Shown here piece after piece: positions 15,484 to 24,105 of a stretch of DNA of 47,485 nucleotides. The DNA is taken from positions 1 through 47,485 of the forward strand of contig CACYFH010000008.1 of assembly GCA_902773635.1 (NCBI GenBank). The letters are read 5' to 3'. The DNA is from an uncultured Ruminococcus sp. GTDB lineage: Bacteria > Bacillota > Clostridia > Oscillospirales > Acutalibacteraceae. Below the pieces are notes generated by a model. That model was not told the origin of the DNA and made no database searches. It worked only from the letters and a program-made list of their open reading frames with translations. How positions within the stretch are numbered: the first letter of the stretch is position 1; each line of letters opens with the position of its first letter. A program made the position numbers and the translations under genes.

Positions 15484-17748
15484 ATGTCAGTAGTAGATAA
15501 TGAAAAGTTGATCGAGGTTGCGGAAAGAATCCGCGAGATGCGCGAGATCAGCGGCTTCTCCGTAGAGGAAATGGCGGATAAGACGGAGGTCACCGTCTCC
15601 GAGTATCTCGATTATGAGAACGGCACGGTCGATTTCCCCTTCACCTTCATCCACAAGTGTGCGCTCGCCTTTGGGCTGGGCATCACGGATATCCTCGAGG
15701 GTGAATCCGCAAGGCTGAGAAGCTACACCGTGACCCGACGCGGCGGCGGCAGACAGACCGCTGAGGAGCAGGGCATCTCCATCGTGAACGTCGCGCCGAT
15801 GTTCAAGAACAAGATCGCTGAGCCGTACTTCTGCAAGTACGATTACAGCGACGCTCTGCAGAACAAGCCCATCCATCTGACCAAGCACGCCGGTCAGGAG
15901 TTCGACTATGTTCTCTCCGGCAAGATGAAGATCCAGATCGGCAATAACTTTGAGGAGCTGCAGGCGGGCGACAGTATCTACTACAATTCCTCCACCCCTC
16001 ACGGCATGATCGCGATCGGGGGAGAGGACGTCACCTTCATCGCCATCATCCTGCCCGGTGAGAAGGATACGGAGGAGCTCGACGACGACGTCATGAAGGC
16101 GCATATCGCCAAGAAATCCGCGATCACCGGTCAGTTCGTCCGCACCCTTGAGGACGAGGACGGTTGCTTAAAGGCGATCAGCTTCAAGAATGAGGATAAG
16201 TTTAACTTCGCCTTCGACTGCGTGGACGCGATCGCGAACAACACCCCCGACAAGCTCGCCATGCTCCACATCGACCGCGATATGACCGAGCGCCGCTTCA
16301 CCTTCAACGACATGAAGCGCCGCAGTAACCAGACGGCGAATTACTTCAAATCGCTCGGCATCAAGAAGGGCGACCGCGTCATGCTGGTGTTGAAGCGCCA
16401 TTACCAGTTCTGGTTCTCCATGCTGGCTCTGCACAAGCTCGGCGCGATCGCGATCCCCGCGACGAACCAGCTTCTTGCGCACGATTTCGAGTACCGCTTC
16501 CAGTCCGCGGGCGTTTCCGCCATTGTTGCGACGGCCGACGGCTCCGTCGCCGATTCCGTCGATGAGGCGCAGAAGACCTCTCCGACCCTGAAAACCAAGA
16601 TCCTCGTCGGCGGTCAGCGTGAGGGCTGGCACGATTTCAACGCGGAGTTCGATATGTTCTCTACCCACTACTACCGTACTGTGGAGACACCCTGCGGCGA
16701 TGACACGATGGTCATGTTCTTCACCTCCGGCACGACTGGCTATCCGAAGATCGCCGAGCACAGCTATAAGTACGCTCTCGGTCATTATGTGACCGCGAAA
16801 TACTGGCACGGCGTAGACCCCGACGGTCTGCACTTCACCATCTCCGACACCGGCTGGGGCAAGGCGCTCTGGGGCAAGCTCTACGGTCAGTGGCTCTCTG
16901 AGGGCGCAGTATTCACCTATGACTTCGACCGCTTCCATGCAGACGATATCCTGCCGATGTTCAAGAAGTATCATATCACCACCTTCTGCGCACCGCCCAC
17001 CATGCTCCGTATGATGATCAAGGAGGATATCAGCAAGTACGACCTCTCCAGCATCATCCACATGACCACCGCAGGCGAGGCGCTGAACCCCGAGGTCTAC
17101 CGCCAATTCAAGAAGGCGACCGGGCTGAGAATCATGGAGGGCTTCGGTCAGACGGAGACCACCCTCACCATCGGAAACCTCTTCGGCACCACCCCGAAGA
17201 TCGGCTCCATGGGCAAGCCCACTCCCGGCTATGACATCGACATCGTCGACCCGGACGGCAATCCTGTTCCCGACGGCGAGCCGGGCGAGATCATTATCCG
17301 TACCGATAAAAAGGTGCCCTGCGGTCTGTTCAAGGGCTACTATAACAACCCGGAGGCGACCGCCGAGGCATGGCACGACGGCATGTACCACACCGGCGAT
17401 ACCGCATGGAGAGACGAGGACGGCTACTTCTGGTATGTAGGTCGTACCGACGACGTGATCAAGAGCTCCGGCTACCGCATCGGACCGTTCGAGATCGAGT
17501 CTGTCATCATGGAGCTGCCGTATGTCCTCGAGTGCGGAGTCTCTGCTGCTCCCGATGAAGTAAGAGGTCAGGTCGTCAAGGCTTCTGTCGTGCTCGTCAA
17601 GGGCACAGAGGGCACCGACGCCCTGAAGAAGGAGATCCAGGACTACGTCAAGAAGCACACCGCGCCGTATAAGTACCCGCGTATCGTCGTGTTCAAGGAG
17701 AGCCTGCCCAAGACGATCAGCGGCAAGATCCAGAGGAATAAGCTGTAA
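15484..17748 (+). CDS. XRE-cupin-acyl-CoA synthetase fusion (Ile T-box unit)
   Basis: A 754-aa three-domain protein. Residues about 9-73 form an XRE helix-turn-helix (SGFSVEEMADKTEVTVSEYL). Residues about 100-195 form a cupin (HAGQEFDYVLSGKM, GDSIYYNSSTPHGM). From about 235 it is a medium-chain-type acyl-CoA synthetase: TSGTTGYPK (414-422), SDTGWGKALWG, EGFGQTE, YHTGDTAWRDEDGY, and the catalytic Lys in KTISGKIQR. The start at 15484 follows GGAGGAAAACAAG. With a T-box upstream the protein should serve amino acid supply; activating 2-methylbutyrate for isoleucine synthesis fits. The regulator-like N-terminus may sense the acid or acyl-CoA and control its own or other genes. It is paralogous to the gene at 20971. 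Confidence 0.93.
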   Translation: MSVVDNEKLIEVAERIREMREISGFSVEEMADKTEVTVSEYLDYENGTVDFPFTFIHKCALAFGLGITDILEGESARLRSYTVTRRGGGRQTAEEQGISIVNVAPMFKNKIAEPYFCKYDYSDALQNKPIHLTKHAGQEFDYVLSGKMKIQIGNNFEELQAGDSIYYNSSTPHGMIAIGGEDVTFIAIILPGEKDTEELDDDVMKAHIAKKSAITGQFVRTLEDEDGCLKAISFKNEDKFNFAFDCVDAIANNTPDKLAMLHIDRDMTERRFTFNDMKRRSNQTANYFKSLGIKKGDRVMLVLKRHYQFWFSMLALHKLGAIAIPATNQLLAHDFEYRFQSAGVSAIVATADGSVADSVDEAQKTSPTLKTKILVGGQREGWHDFNAEFDMFSTHYYRTVETPCGDDTMVMFFTSGTTGYPKIAEHSYKYALGHYVTAKYWHGVDPDGLHFTISDTGWGKALWGKLYGQWLSEGAVFTYDFDRFHADDILPMFKKYHITTFCAPPTMLRMMIKEDISKYDLSSIIHMTTAGEALNPEVYRQFKKATGLRIMEGFGQTETTLTIGNLFGTTPKIGSMGKPTPGYDIDIVDPDGNPVPDGEPGEIIIRTDKKVPCGLFKGYYNNPEATAEAWHDGMYHTGDTAWRDEDGYFWYVGRTDDVIKSSGYRIGPFEIESVIMELPYVLECGVSAAPDEVRGQVVKASVVLVKGTEGTDALKKEIQDYVKKHTAPYKYPRIVVFKESLPKTISGKIQRNKL

Positions 17749-17805
17749 GCCTCGGTGCTAAATTGGGCGCTGCGGGAGCTGCGCTCTTGAGAACAATCAT
17801 AATGA

Positions 17806-17838
17806 AAAACGGTGCAGTCGATACGGCTGCACCGTTTT
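17806..17838 (+). terminator. Terminator after the first XRE-cupin-synthetase gene
   Basis: AAAACGGTGCAG and CTGCACCGTTTT form a perfect 12-bp stem around a short loop. It is symmetric and may act on both strands, serving the convergent TetR gene too. Confidence 0.88.
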
Positions 17839-17928
17839 ATTATGCTGATTTTACTTGCTTATGCTTATGTGGATAGTATATATTATCTAATAAAACAGCT
17901 TAACAGCTGTTGCATGACACACAGAATC

Positions 17929-18507
17929 TTATGCTTGCTGACTTCTCAAATACGCATAGATGCTTTTGTCAAGCTCAGACAGCGTTTTAACGATGTATTC
18001 CTGCGGGCGCTCAAGACCGGTTGTAACCCAATCGGCAATCACGGCAAAACAGCCGTTCACATGATAGCGAATGACGCAGGTTAAAACACTTTCGGGATAA
18101 TCGGGACCAAACTGTTCCGATAAAAACAAGCCCTCATATCCGATAAACAGCTTGAGTATATTTTGGTAAAGACGGCTTGTGTTGTGGGGGCTGAATATCA
18201 TTTTGAAATAAACGGTATGCTCCGACACATAGTTTAATATATCATAATAAAACGTCGCGGGCGTTTTTTCACCGTGCTGAGTTAAAAGGACGCCTACCTC
18301 GCATAAAATTATTTTGGTCAGCTGCTCGTAAACATCATATATATCCAGAAAATGCTTGTAGAAGGTGACGCGGTGAATATCTGCCTTGTCCGAGATATCC
18401 TGAACGGTAATATGGCGGAGTTCTTTTTCGGTCATCAGCTCGGCAAGCGCCGTAAAGATTGCGTTCTGAGTTTTCGTAGCCCTGCGGTCGGGTTTTTTTA
18501 CAGCCAT
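17929..18507 (-). CDS. TetR/AcrR family transcriptional regulator
   Basis: A 192-aa repressor-like protein. The N-terminal TetR helix-turn-helix is clear (KTQNAIFTALAELMTEKELR, ITVQDISDKADIHRVTFYKHF), followed by an all-helical ligand domain. It is transcribed divergently from the exported-protein gene 220 bp away; their shared spacer holds repeated TGTAAATTAGGCTAC sites, its likely operators. Codon use is AT-richer than in the flanking synthetase genes, consistent with the pair having been inserted together. Confidence 0.92.
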   Translation of the reverse strand: MAVKKPDRRATKTQNAIFTALAELMTEKELRHITVQDISDKADIHRVTFYKHFLDIYDVYEQLTKIILCEVGVLLTQHGEKTPATFYYDILNYVSEHTVYFKMIFSPHNTSRLYQNILKLFIGYEGLFLSEQFGPDYPESVLTCVIRYHVNGCFAVIADWVTTGLERPQEYIVKTLSELDKSIYAYLRSQQA

Positions 18508-18570
18508 AAAATCAACTCTCCCTTCTGTAGCTGATCAGATTATAGCATTAACCGCTGCAATTATCAAGTT

Positions 18571-18636
18571 GGCTACAATTTATTTATTTCTGTAAATTAG
18601 GCTACGCCTGCCTGCAAATGTGTAAATTAGGCTACA
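18571..18636. promoter_or_regulatory. Repeated operator-like sites in the TetR/exported-protein spacer
   Basis: TGTAAATTAGGCTAC occurs at 18591-18605 and again at 18621-18635, exactly 30 bp apart (about three helical turns). The second reads TGTA...TACA at its ends. A related GGCTACAATTTA lies in the other orientation at 18571-18582. The sites lie between the divergent genes and upstream of the exported gene's presumed promoter near 18657-18685. Confidence 0.65.
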
Positions 18637-18727
18637 AATCGCGACTTGATTGAATATTGTTCACAGTGAAAAAAGGTGATATAGTGTAGTCAAGATCACA
18701 AAACAACAATCTACAGAGGTGATAATG

Positions 18728-20362
18728 ATGAAAAAGAATGGTATCAAAACAAGAATTATCGCAACTGCATTATCCGTAATCGCGGTATTTTCGGTAGGTT
18801 CAGCCACCATTGTACCGGCATCGGCTAACGTAGCAGCAGGGGCTTCGGTCTCCGGGGATGTAGTCGGAAGCATGGCAAAGACCGCCTTCGGGTATATCGG
18901 TAAAACATTACTTAGCGCAACAGGCATGAAGCTTGCCAATATGGCGATCGCTCCCGTATTTAACCTTATTCTCGGTTTGGACGACGGTCCCTCAAATCAG
19001 GAAGTTAAAGATGACATTGATAAGCAGGCGGCTGAGATTAAGGCTAAGGTCAACGAGGTTCTCACCGAGGTTCAAGCCCTTTCGGAAAAGGCAAATCAGT
19101 ATCACGGCGAAGAAATGCGTCAGCTTCAGATGATTGATTCTAACATCAGCACCTTGGAATTCAGAAAGCAAACCGACAAAATCGCCGAGGATTATGCGAA
19201 TATTTTTAAGCGTATCTCTCAGCATAAGGATAATTTCACCTGCGACGGCATGGGTAAGCTCAATAACACCACGTACAAGGCTTACAAGGAAATCATCAGC
19301 GACCCCGTTTGCAACGTAAGCAATCTGCAGGCTGATTTTGACGCGATGCTCAGCTTCCTTAAGGGCGAGCGCAGCTCAAACAATCACGAAAACGGCTATC
19401 AGCAGCTCACGTCCTACCTGCTTGACAGGGTGATTGCCGCCGACAAAAACGAGCACAGTTATACCAATACACCCGATTACCACAAGGTTATCAAGGGCAT
19501 CAATACAGAGATAACCTCTATGGAGGAGCACGCTATCCTTGACTTTTTTGCAATCAACGTACTGAACAATATGGCGAAAAAAGTAAAGGAATATGAAATT
19601 GACAATAACATCATCACGGTAAACGCGGATGAAGCGCCTTATACAAAGTATGAGAATACAGCTTCCGAAATGCTCCAAAGCCTCGGTACTATGGACGGTA
19701 TTTTCACAAAGGTTATCGAGGATAACAATAACAAGATTCTCGACATTGCTCCCTACACGCTTAGAACCACAAATCTAAATAAATCTACCGCAGAAAAGGG
19801 CTGCAGAAGCTTTATCGACGCTTGGTCGCAGGGCGTTGACTCGAGGTGTGATTTTACAATCGACTCCAACGGAAGATTTATCACCGTAAAAGCTGACGCA
19901 AAAAAAGGCTACAAGCTCGACGATAACGTAAAGGGTATCAATTCAAGCGGTGGTTTTGAGGTCCCCGAGCGCAGAAAGGTAGAATTGAATCTCGGCAGAG
20001 ATAACTCGAACGGAAGCACATTTGACTCCACCGCTAAGTCCGATCTCAACACCTTCTCGGTTTCAAGCAACTCTGATTTTACACTGACCTATACTTTCGT
20101 AAAGGGTGGCCGCCACGCGATTTATGTCCCGGGTAGCGCTGAAAACGCACAAATATACCATAACCGCGGCACCGTATACGGCACAACAGGCTCAGCGATC
20201 TGTATCGATTCCGGTGCAAAAAACACCAACGCAACGATCATCGGCGATTACAATTATGACTGCGCTGGCGGATTTGAGGATAAGGGCAGCAATACAACAA
20301 CGGGATATATCATCTTCTCTAAGATCGATCCCCCAAGCAAGGAACCCGACTGGTACACCTGA
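18728..20362 (+). CDS. Large exported protein of unknown function
   Basis: A 544-aa protein with a signal peptide (TRIIATALSVIAVFSVGSAT, cleavage likely after ASA at about 33). A glycine/alanine-rich hydrophobic stretch (about 42-85, ending APVFNLILGLD) is followed by a long helical, partly coiled-coil region (about 90-335) and a beta-rich C-terminal third with Gly/Asn/Ser-rich strands. A long helical body plus hydrophobic segment recalls alpha-helical pore-forming or surface proteins, but I recognise no family. The start at 18728 is set by AGAGGTG. It is probably controlled by the divergent TetR protein. Its composition is AT-richer than the flanking genes. Confidence 0.8.
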   Translation: MKKNGIKTRIIATALSVIAVFSVGSATIVPASANVAAGASVSGDVVGSMAKTAFGYIGKTLLSATGMKLANMAIAPVFNLILGLDDGPSNQEVKDDIDKQAAEIKAKVNEVLTEVQALSEKANQYHGEEMRQLQMIDSNISTLEFRKQTDKIAEDYANIFKRISQHKDNFTCDGMGKLNNTTYKAYKEIISDPVCNVSNLQADFDAMLSFLKGERSSNNHENGYQQLTSYLLDRVIAADKNEHSYTNTPDYHKVIKGINTEITSMEEHAILDFFAINVLNNMAKKVKEYEIDNNIITVNADEAPYTKYENTASEMLQSLGTMDGIFTKVIEDNNNKILDIAPYTLRTTNLNKSTAEKGCRSFIDAWSQGVDSRCDFTIDSNGRFITVKADAKKGYKLDDNVKGINSSGGFEVPERRKVELNLGRDNSNGSTFDSTAKSDLNTFSVSSNSDFTLTYTFVKGGRHAIYVPGSAENAQIYHNRGTVYGTTGSAICIDSGAKNTNATIIGDYNYDCAGGFEDKGSNTTTGYIIFSKIDPPSKEPDWYT

Positions 20363-20411
20363 TTGCCCGACATAAAAGCAAAACAATTTAAGCTATTGAC
20401 ATCAATGTTTC

Positions 20412-20437
20412 GAACCCTCCGTAAAAACGGAGGGTTC
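20412..20437 (+). terminator. Hairpin after the exported-protein gene
   Basis: GAACCCTCCGT and ACGGAGGGTTC form a perfect 11-bp stem with an AAAA loop. The T tract is weak (AGTATTTAT). Confidence 0.75.
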
Positions 20438-20445
20438 AGTATTTA

Positions 20446-20519
20446 TACTAAGTTTCATTAAAACACTTTAACATTTATTACGTTAAATTTGTTAAAGCGT
20501 TTAATGGAAACTTTGTATT
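20446..20519. repeat. Long inverted repeat, TACTAAGTTTCCATTAAA family
   Basis: The left arm TACTAAGTTTCATTAAAAC and the right arm (minus strand TACAAAGTTTCCATTAAACG) are inverted copies separated by TTAAC/GTTAA-rich sequence. The right arm matches the sequence at 34762-34801 almost exactly, so this is a dispersed repeat family. It lies between the exported-protein gene and T-box leader 2. Confidence 0.75.
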
Positions 20520-20579
20520 AGAGGTTGTTCATAAAATATTAACTCATACAGATTTGCGTTGACACTTGCAAATTCAAGC

Positions 20580-20608
20580 TTGACAAATCAAGAATCATGT
20601 GATAATAT
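20580..20608 (+). promoter_or_regulatory. Promoter of T-box leader 2
   Basis: TTGACA (20580-20585) and TAATAT (20603-20608) with a 17-bp spacer. The transcript would start near 20615. Confidence 0.8.
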
Positions 20609-20614
20609 AAGACG

Positions 20615-20938
20615 AGTTAAAGGCTATGACGAAGAGGGCATGGTTGGTATTCACTCAGAGAAGGAGCGGCCGGTGAAAGCTCCCGTGATGAATTCCGTGT
20701 TTGTAGCTTCTGAGCCGGGGAGAAGAAAGCGTAATCGTGATTAGACCTCCTCCGTGATTGCTGCGTGAATGCATAAGGGTTAATATCAGTTGAATTGCCG
20801 CGGCATAAATGCCTCGCAATGATAATTTTTATAGACCCTGAGAGCGGCGGAACTGAGATATCAGACCGCAATTTGAGTGGTACCGCGGGTGAATCGCACT
20901 CGTCTCAAAGTAATGACTTTGGGATGGGTGCTTTATTA
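20615..20938 (+). promoter_or_regulatory. T-box leader 2, specifier probably GUA (Val)
   Basis: Stem I is laid out as in leader 1: GGCU (20622-20625) with AGCC (20713-20716), K-turn AUGAC/UG, GAAG (20631-20634) with CUUC (20707-20710). The triplet one base before CUUC is GUA (20703-20705), followed by a purine, giving Val. The T-box TGGTACCGCG lies at 20878-20887, and the terminator GCACTCGTCTCAAAGT/ACTTTGGGATGGGTGC at 20896-20938. The leader is homologous to leader 1 outside stem I and also contains the REP-like hairpin. UUU (Phe) is the alternative reading if the codon lies three bases further 5'. Confidence 0.88.
20789..20822 (+). repeat. REP-like element inside T-box leader 2 (copy C)
   Basis: GTTGAATTGCCGCGGCATAA followed by ATGCCTCGCAATGA, at the same place relative to the T-box as copy B in leader 1. 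Confidence 0.85.
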
Positions 20939-20970
20939 TTGTTTCGCCCGTCCCGGGAATGAGGTATGTG

Positions 20971-23259
20971 ATGGAAACCAAAAAGACTGCATTGGACATC
21001 AAGATCCAGGAGATGGCGGCGCGTATCAGAGAGCTCAGAGAGCTCGAGGGCAAGACCGTCGCTGAGATGGCGGCGTTCACCGACGTCTCCGAGGAGGAGT
21101 ACATCGCCTGTGAATCCGGCGAGCAGGATCTGAACTTCGCGTTCATCTACCGCTGCGCCCAGGCGCTGAACGTCAACGTGACGGAGATCATCGAGGGTAT
21201 CTCCCCGAACCTTAAATCCTACACCGTGACCCGTAAGGGACTGGGTCAGAAGGTGAGTCAGGCGCACGGCATGACCTATTATAACCTCGCCTACGCCTTC
21301 CAGAACCGTATCGCCGAGCCGCTGTTCGTCAAGAGCAAGTACAACCCCGACGCGCAGTCGAAGCCCATGGAGCTGACCACCCACGACGGTCAGGAGATCG
21401 ACATCGTTATCGAGGGTCAACTGATGGTGCAGGTCGGCGATCATAAGGAGATCTTAGGCCCCGGCGACACCATCTACTTCGATTCCAACACCCCGCACGG
21501 CGAGATGGCGGTCGGCGAGCAGGACTGCGTGTTCTACGCCATCGTCCTCAACCCGAAGGGCGAGCCCATCCCCGAGCTGACCCAGACCAAGGCGATCGCC
21601 GCCAAGAAGGTAGAGACAGCCGACCCGAAGGAGCGCGTTTGGAAGAAGTTCGTCGACTTTGAGGTCAACGAGAACGGCACGCCCACCAAGGTCACCTTCA
21701 AGAACGAGGATACCTTCAACTTCGGTTATGACGTCATCGACGCCATTTCCTATAAAGATCCCGAGAAGCTCGCTATGATCCACGTCTCTAAGGACAAGAC
21801 CGAGCGCCGCTTCACCTTTACCGATATCCGCCACGCCTCCTGCCAGTGCGCGAACTACTTCAAGTCGCTGGGCATTCGCAAGGGCGACCGCGTCATGCTG
21901 ATCCTGAAACGCCATTACCAGTTCTGGTTCGCGATCATCGGTCTGCATAAGCTGGGCGCGATCGCGATCCCCGCGACCAACCAGCTCCAGGCGCATGACC
22001 TCGAGTACCGCTTCAAGGCGGCGGGCGTCTCTGCGATCCTCTGCACCGGCGACGGCTACTCCGCCGAAGAAGTCGAGAAGGCGATGGAGAATTATCCCCA
22101 GATCAAGCGCATCATGGTCAACGGCGTGCGCGAGGGCTGGCGCAACTTCGACGAGGAATACAAGCTCTTCTCCTCTCACTTTGAGCGCAACGAGCATACG
22201 CCCTGCGGCGACGCGCCGATGCTGATGTACTTCACCTCCGGCACCTCGGGTTATCCGAAGATCGCCGCACATAATTATAAATTGGCTCTCGGTCACTTCA
22301 TGACCGCGAAATTCTGGCACAACGTCGACCCCGACGGCCTGCACTTCACCATCTCCGACACAGGCTGGGCGAAGGCGGCTTGGGGCAAGCTCTACGGTCA
22401 ATGGCTGTGTGAAGCGCCGATGTTTGTCTATGACTTTGACCGCTTCCATGCCGACGATATCCTCCCGATGTTCGCAAAATATCAGATCACGACCTTCTGT
22501 GCGCCGCCCACCATGCTCCGCATGATGATCAAGGAGGATATCAGCAAGTACGATTTCTCCTCCGTCAAGCGCATGACCACCGCCGGCGAGGCGCTGAACC
22601 CTGAGGTCTACTACCAATTTGAGAAGCTCACCGGTCTGCAGATCATGGAGGGCTTCGGTCAGACAGAGACCGCCGTCATCATCTGCAACATGATCGGCGC
22701 GCCGCATAAGATCGGCTCGATGGGCAAGCCCTCTCCGATCTATGACATCCACCTGCTCGACAAGGACGGCAACGACGTCCCCGACGGCGAACCCGGCGAG
22801 ATCTGTATCAATATCAGTAAGAAAATGCCCTGCGGTCTTGCAATGTACTACTACAATGATGTAGAGAGTACCCGCAAGAACTGGCGCAACGGCTATTACC
22901 ATACCGGCGACCTCGCGTGGAGAGACGAGGACGGCTTCTTCTGGTACGTCGGACGTGTGGACGACGTTATCAAGAGCTCCGGCTACCGTATTGGACCGTT
23001 CGAGATCGAGTCTGTCATCATGGAGCTGCCGTATGTTCTCGAATGCGGTGTTTCCGCGGCTCCCGACCCGGTTCGCGGTCAGGTCGTCAAGGCGTCCATC
23101 GTGCTCGTCAAGGGTACGGAAGGCACCGACGAGCTGAAAAAGGAGATCCAGGACTACGTCAAGACGCATACCGCGCCGTATAAGTACCCGCGAATCGTCG
23201 TCTTCCGCGAGTCCCTCCCCAAGACCACCAGCGGAAAGATACAGAGAAATCTTTTATAG
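20971..23259 (+). CDS. XRE-cupin-acyl-CoA synthetase fusion (Val T-box unit)
   Basis: A 762-aa paralogue of the gene at 15484 with the same order: XRE helix-turn-helix (about 12-75, GKTVAEMAAFTDVSEEEYI), cupin (about 105-200, TTHDGQEIDIVIEGQLMVQV, PGDTIYFDSNTPHGEM) and medium-chain-type acyl-CoA synthetase (TSGTSGYPK at 422-430, SDTGWAKAAWG, EGFGQTE, YHTGDLAWRDEDGF, KTTSGKIQR). The start at 20971 follows GAGG; an ATG at 20959 overlaps that site. The specifier GUA and the pathway context suggest isobutyrate activation for valine. A 40-odd-bp stretch near the C-terminal end is base-identical to the paralogue, hinting at gene conversion. Confidence 0.93.
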   Translation: METKKTALDIKIQEMAARIRELRELEGKTVAEMAAFTDVSEEEYIACESGEQDLNFAFIYRCAQALNVNVTEIIEGISPNLKSYTVTRKGLGQKVSQAHGMTYYNLAYAFQNRIAEPLFVKSKYNPDAQSKPMELTTHDGQEIDIVIEGQLMVQVGDHKEILGPGDTIYFDSNTPHGEMAVGEQDCVFYAIVLNPKGEPIPELTQTKAIAAKKVETADPKERVWKKFVDFEVNENGTPTKVTFKNEDTFNFGYDVIDAISYKDPEKLAMIHVSKDKTERRFTFTDIRHASCQCANYFKSLGIRKGDRVMLILKRHYQFWFAIIGLHKLGAIAIPATNQLQAHDLEYRFKAAGVSAILCTGDGYSAEEVEKAMENYPQIKRIMVNGVREGWRNFDEEYKLFSSHFERNEHTPCGDAPMLMYFTSGTSGYPKIAAHNYKLALGHFMTAKFWHNVDPDGLHFTISDTGWAKAAWGKLYGQWLCEAPMFVYDFDRFHADDILPMFAKYQITTFCAPPTMLRMMIKEDISKYDFSSVKRMTTAGEALNPEVYYQFEKLTGLQIMEGFGQTETAVIICNMIGAPHKIGSMGKPSPIYDIHLLDKDGNDVPDGEPGEICINISKKMPCGLAMYYYNDVESTRKNWRNGYYHTGDLAWRDEDGFFWYVGRVDDVIKSSGYRIGPFEIESVIMELPYVLECGVSAAPDPVRGQVVKASIVLVKGTEGTDELKKEIQDYVKTHTAPYKYPRIVVFRESLPKTTSGKIQRNLL

Positions 23260-23261
23260 AG

Positions 23262-23381
23262 AACAGATAACAGATAACAGATAACGGTTTTAGGAAACGC
23301 TTCGCGTTTTGGATTCCTATTAGGATTGTCTGAGCGAAGCGAGATACATTCATCGTTCTCCGTTCACTGTTCTCCATTCTC
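23262..23381. repeat. Spacer with heptamer arrays at both ends
   Basis: AACAGAT is repeated three times at 23262-23282. On the far side CGTTCTC, CGTTCAC, TGTTCTC, CATTCTC (23354-23381) form a degenerate array with the same 7-bp period. GAGAACAG (23259-23266) and CTGTTCTC (23367-23374) are inverted copies that could close a long hairpin over the inner stem AAACGC-TTC-GCGTTT. No ORF is seen. Confidence 0.7.
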
Positions 23382-23402
23382 CACACAAAACGGAGTTAAA
23401 AT

Positions 23403-24065
23403 ATGCACTACAAACGCTTAACAATCCTGTGCGGGCATTACGGCTCGGGAAAGACCAATATCGCCGTCAATATGGCGTTCGACCTCGCCGCTCAGCGCGA
23501 GAACGTCGCGATCGCCGACCTCGATATCGTCAATCCCTATTTTCGCTCTAAGGACAGCGAGGACGAGTTCAAAGCGAGGGGCATTCGCCTGATCTGCTCG
23601 GACTTCGCTTCCTCCAATGTCGACCTGCCCTCCATGCCCGCCGACCTATATTCCATCACCGACGACAAGAGCATGAGCGTTGTTCTCGATATCGGCGGCG
23701 ACGACAGGGGAGCTTACGCTCTCGGCCGTCTGCGCGATGCGATCAAGGCGGAGAACGACTACGAGATGCTCATGGTCGTCAATAAGTTCCGTCCGCTCAC
23801 CCCTGACGCAGAATCCACCATCGAGGTCATGCGCGAGATCGAATGGGCGTGCGGCATCCCGTTCACCGGGATCATCAATAACTCAAACTTAGCGGGGGAG
23901 ACCGACGCGGATGATGTCCTCGGCTCTCTGACTTACGCAGAAGAGGTCGCGAAGCTCGCCAACCTCCCGCTCGTCCTGACTACCGTAGAGGAGAAGCTCT
24001 ACGATGAGCTCAAGGACAAGATCAGCCCACTGTTCCGCTTGAAGCTGCAGGCGCGACCTGTTTAA
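23403..24065 (+). CDS. ParA/MinD-like P-loop ATPase
   Basis: A 220-aa SIMIBI-type nucleotide-binding protein. The Walker A is GHYGSGKTN (11-19), followed by IADLDIVNPYFRS and the Walker B-like VVLDIGGDDRG; VNKFRP is in the position of the base-recognition segment. Similar single-domain ATPases are found near 2-oxoacid:ferredoxin oxidoreductase genes in Firmicutes, and here the four-subunit complex begins 240 bp downstream. A role in cofactor delivery or regulation is possible but unproven. It is separated from that operon by a palindromic repeat. Confidence 0.8.
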   Translation: MHYKRLTILCGHYGSGKTNIAVNMAFDLAAQRENVAIADLDIVNPYFRSKDSEDEFKARGIRLICSDFASSNVDLPSMPADLYSITDDKSMSVVLDIGGDDRGAYALGRLRDAIKAENDYEMLMVVNKFRPLTPDAESTIEVMREIEWACGIPFTGIINNSNLAGETDADDVLGSLTYAEEVAKLANLPLVLTTVEEKLYDELKDKISPLFRLKLQARPV

Positions 24066-24105
24066 AATAACGCTGTCGTTGTCTGAGCGTATCAGAGAAG
24101 CTGAC

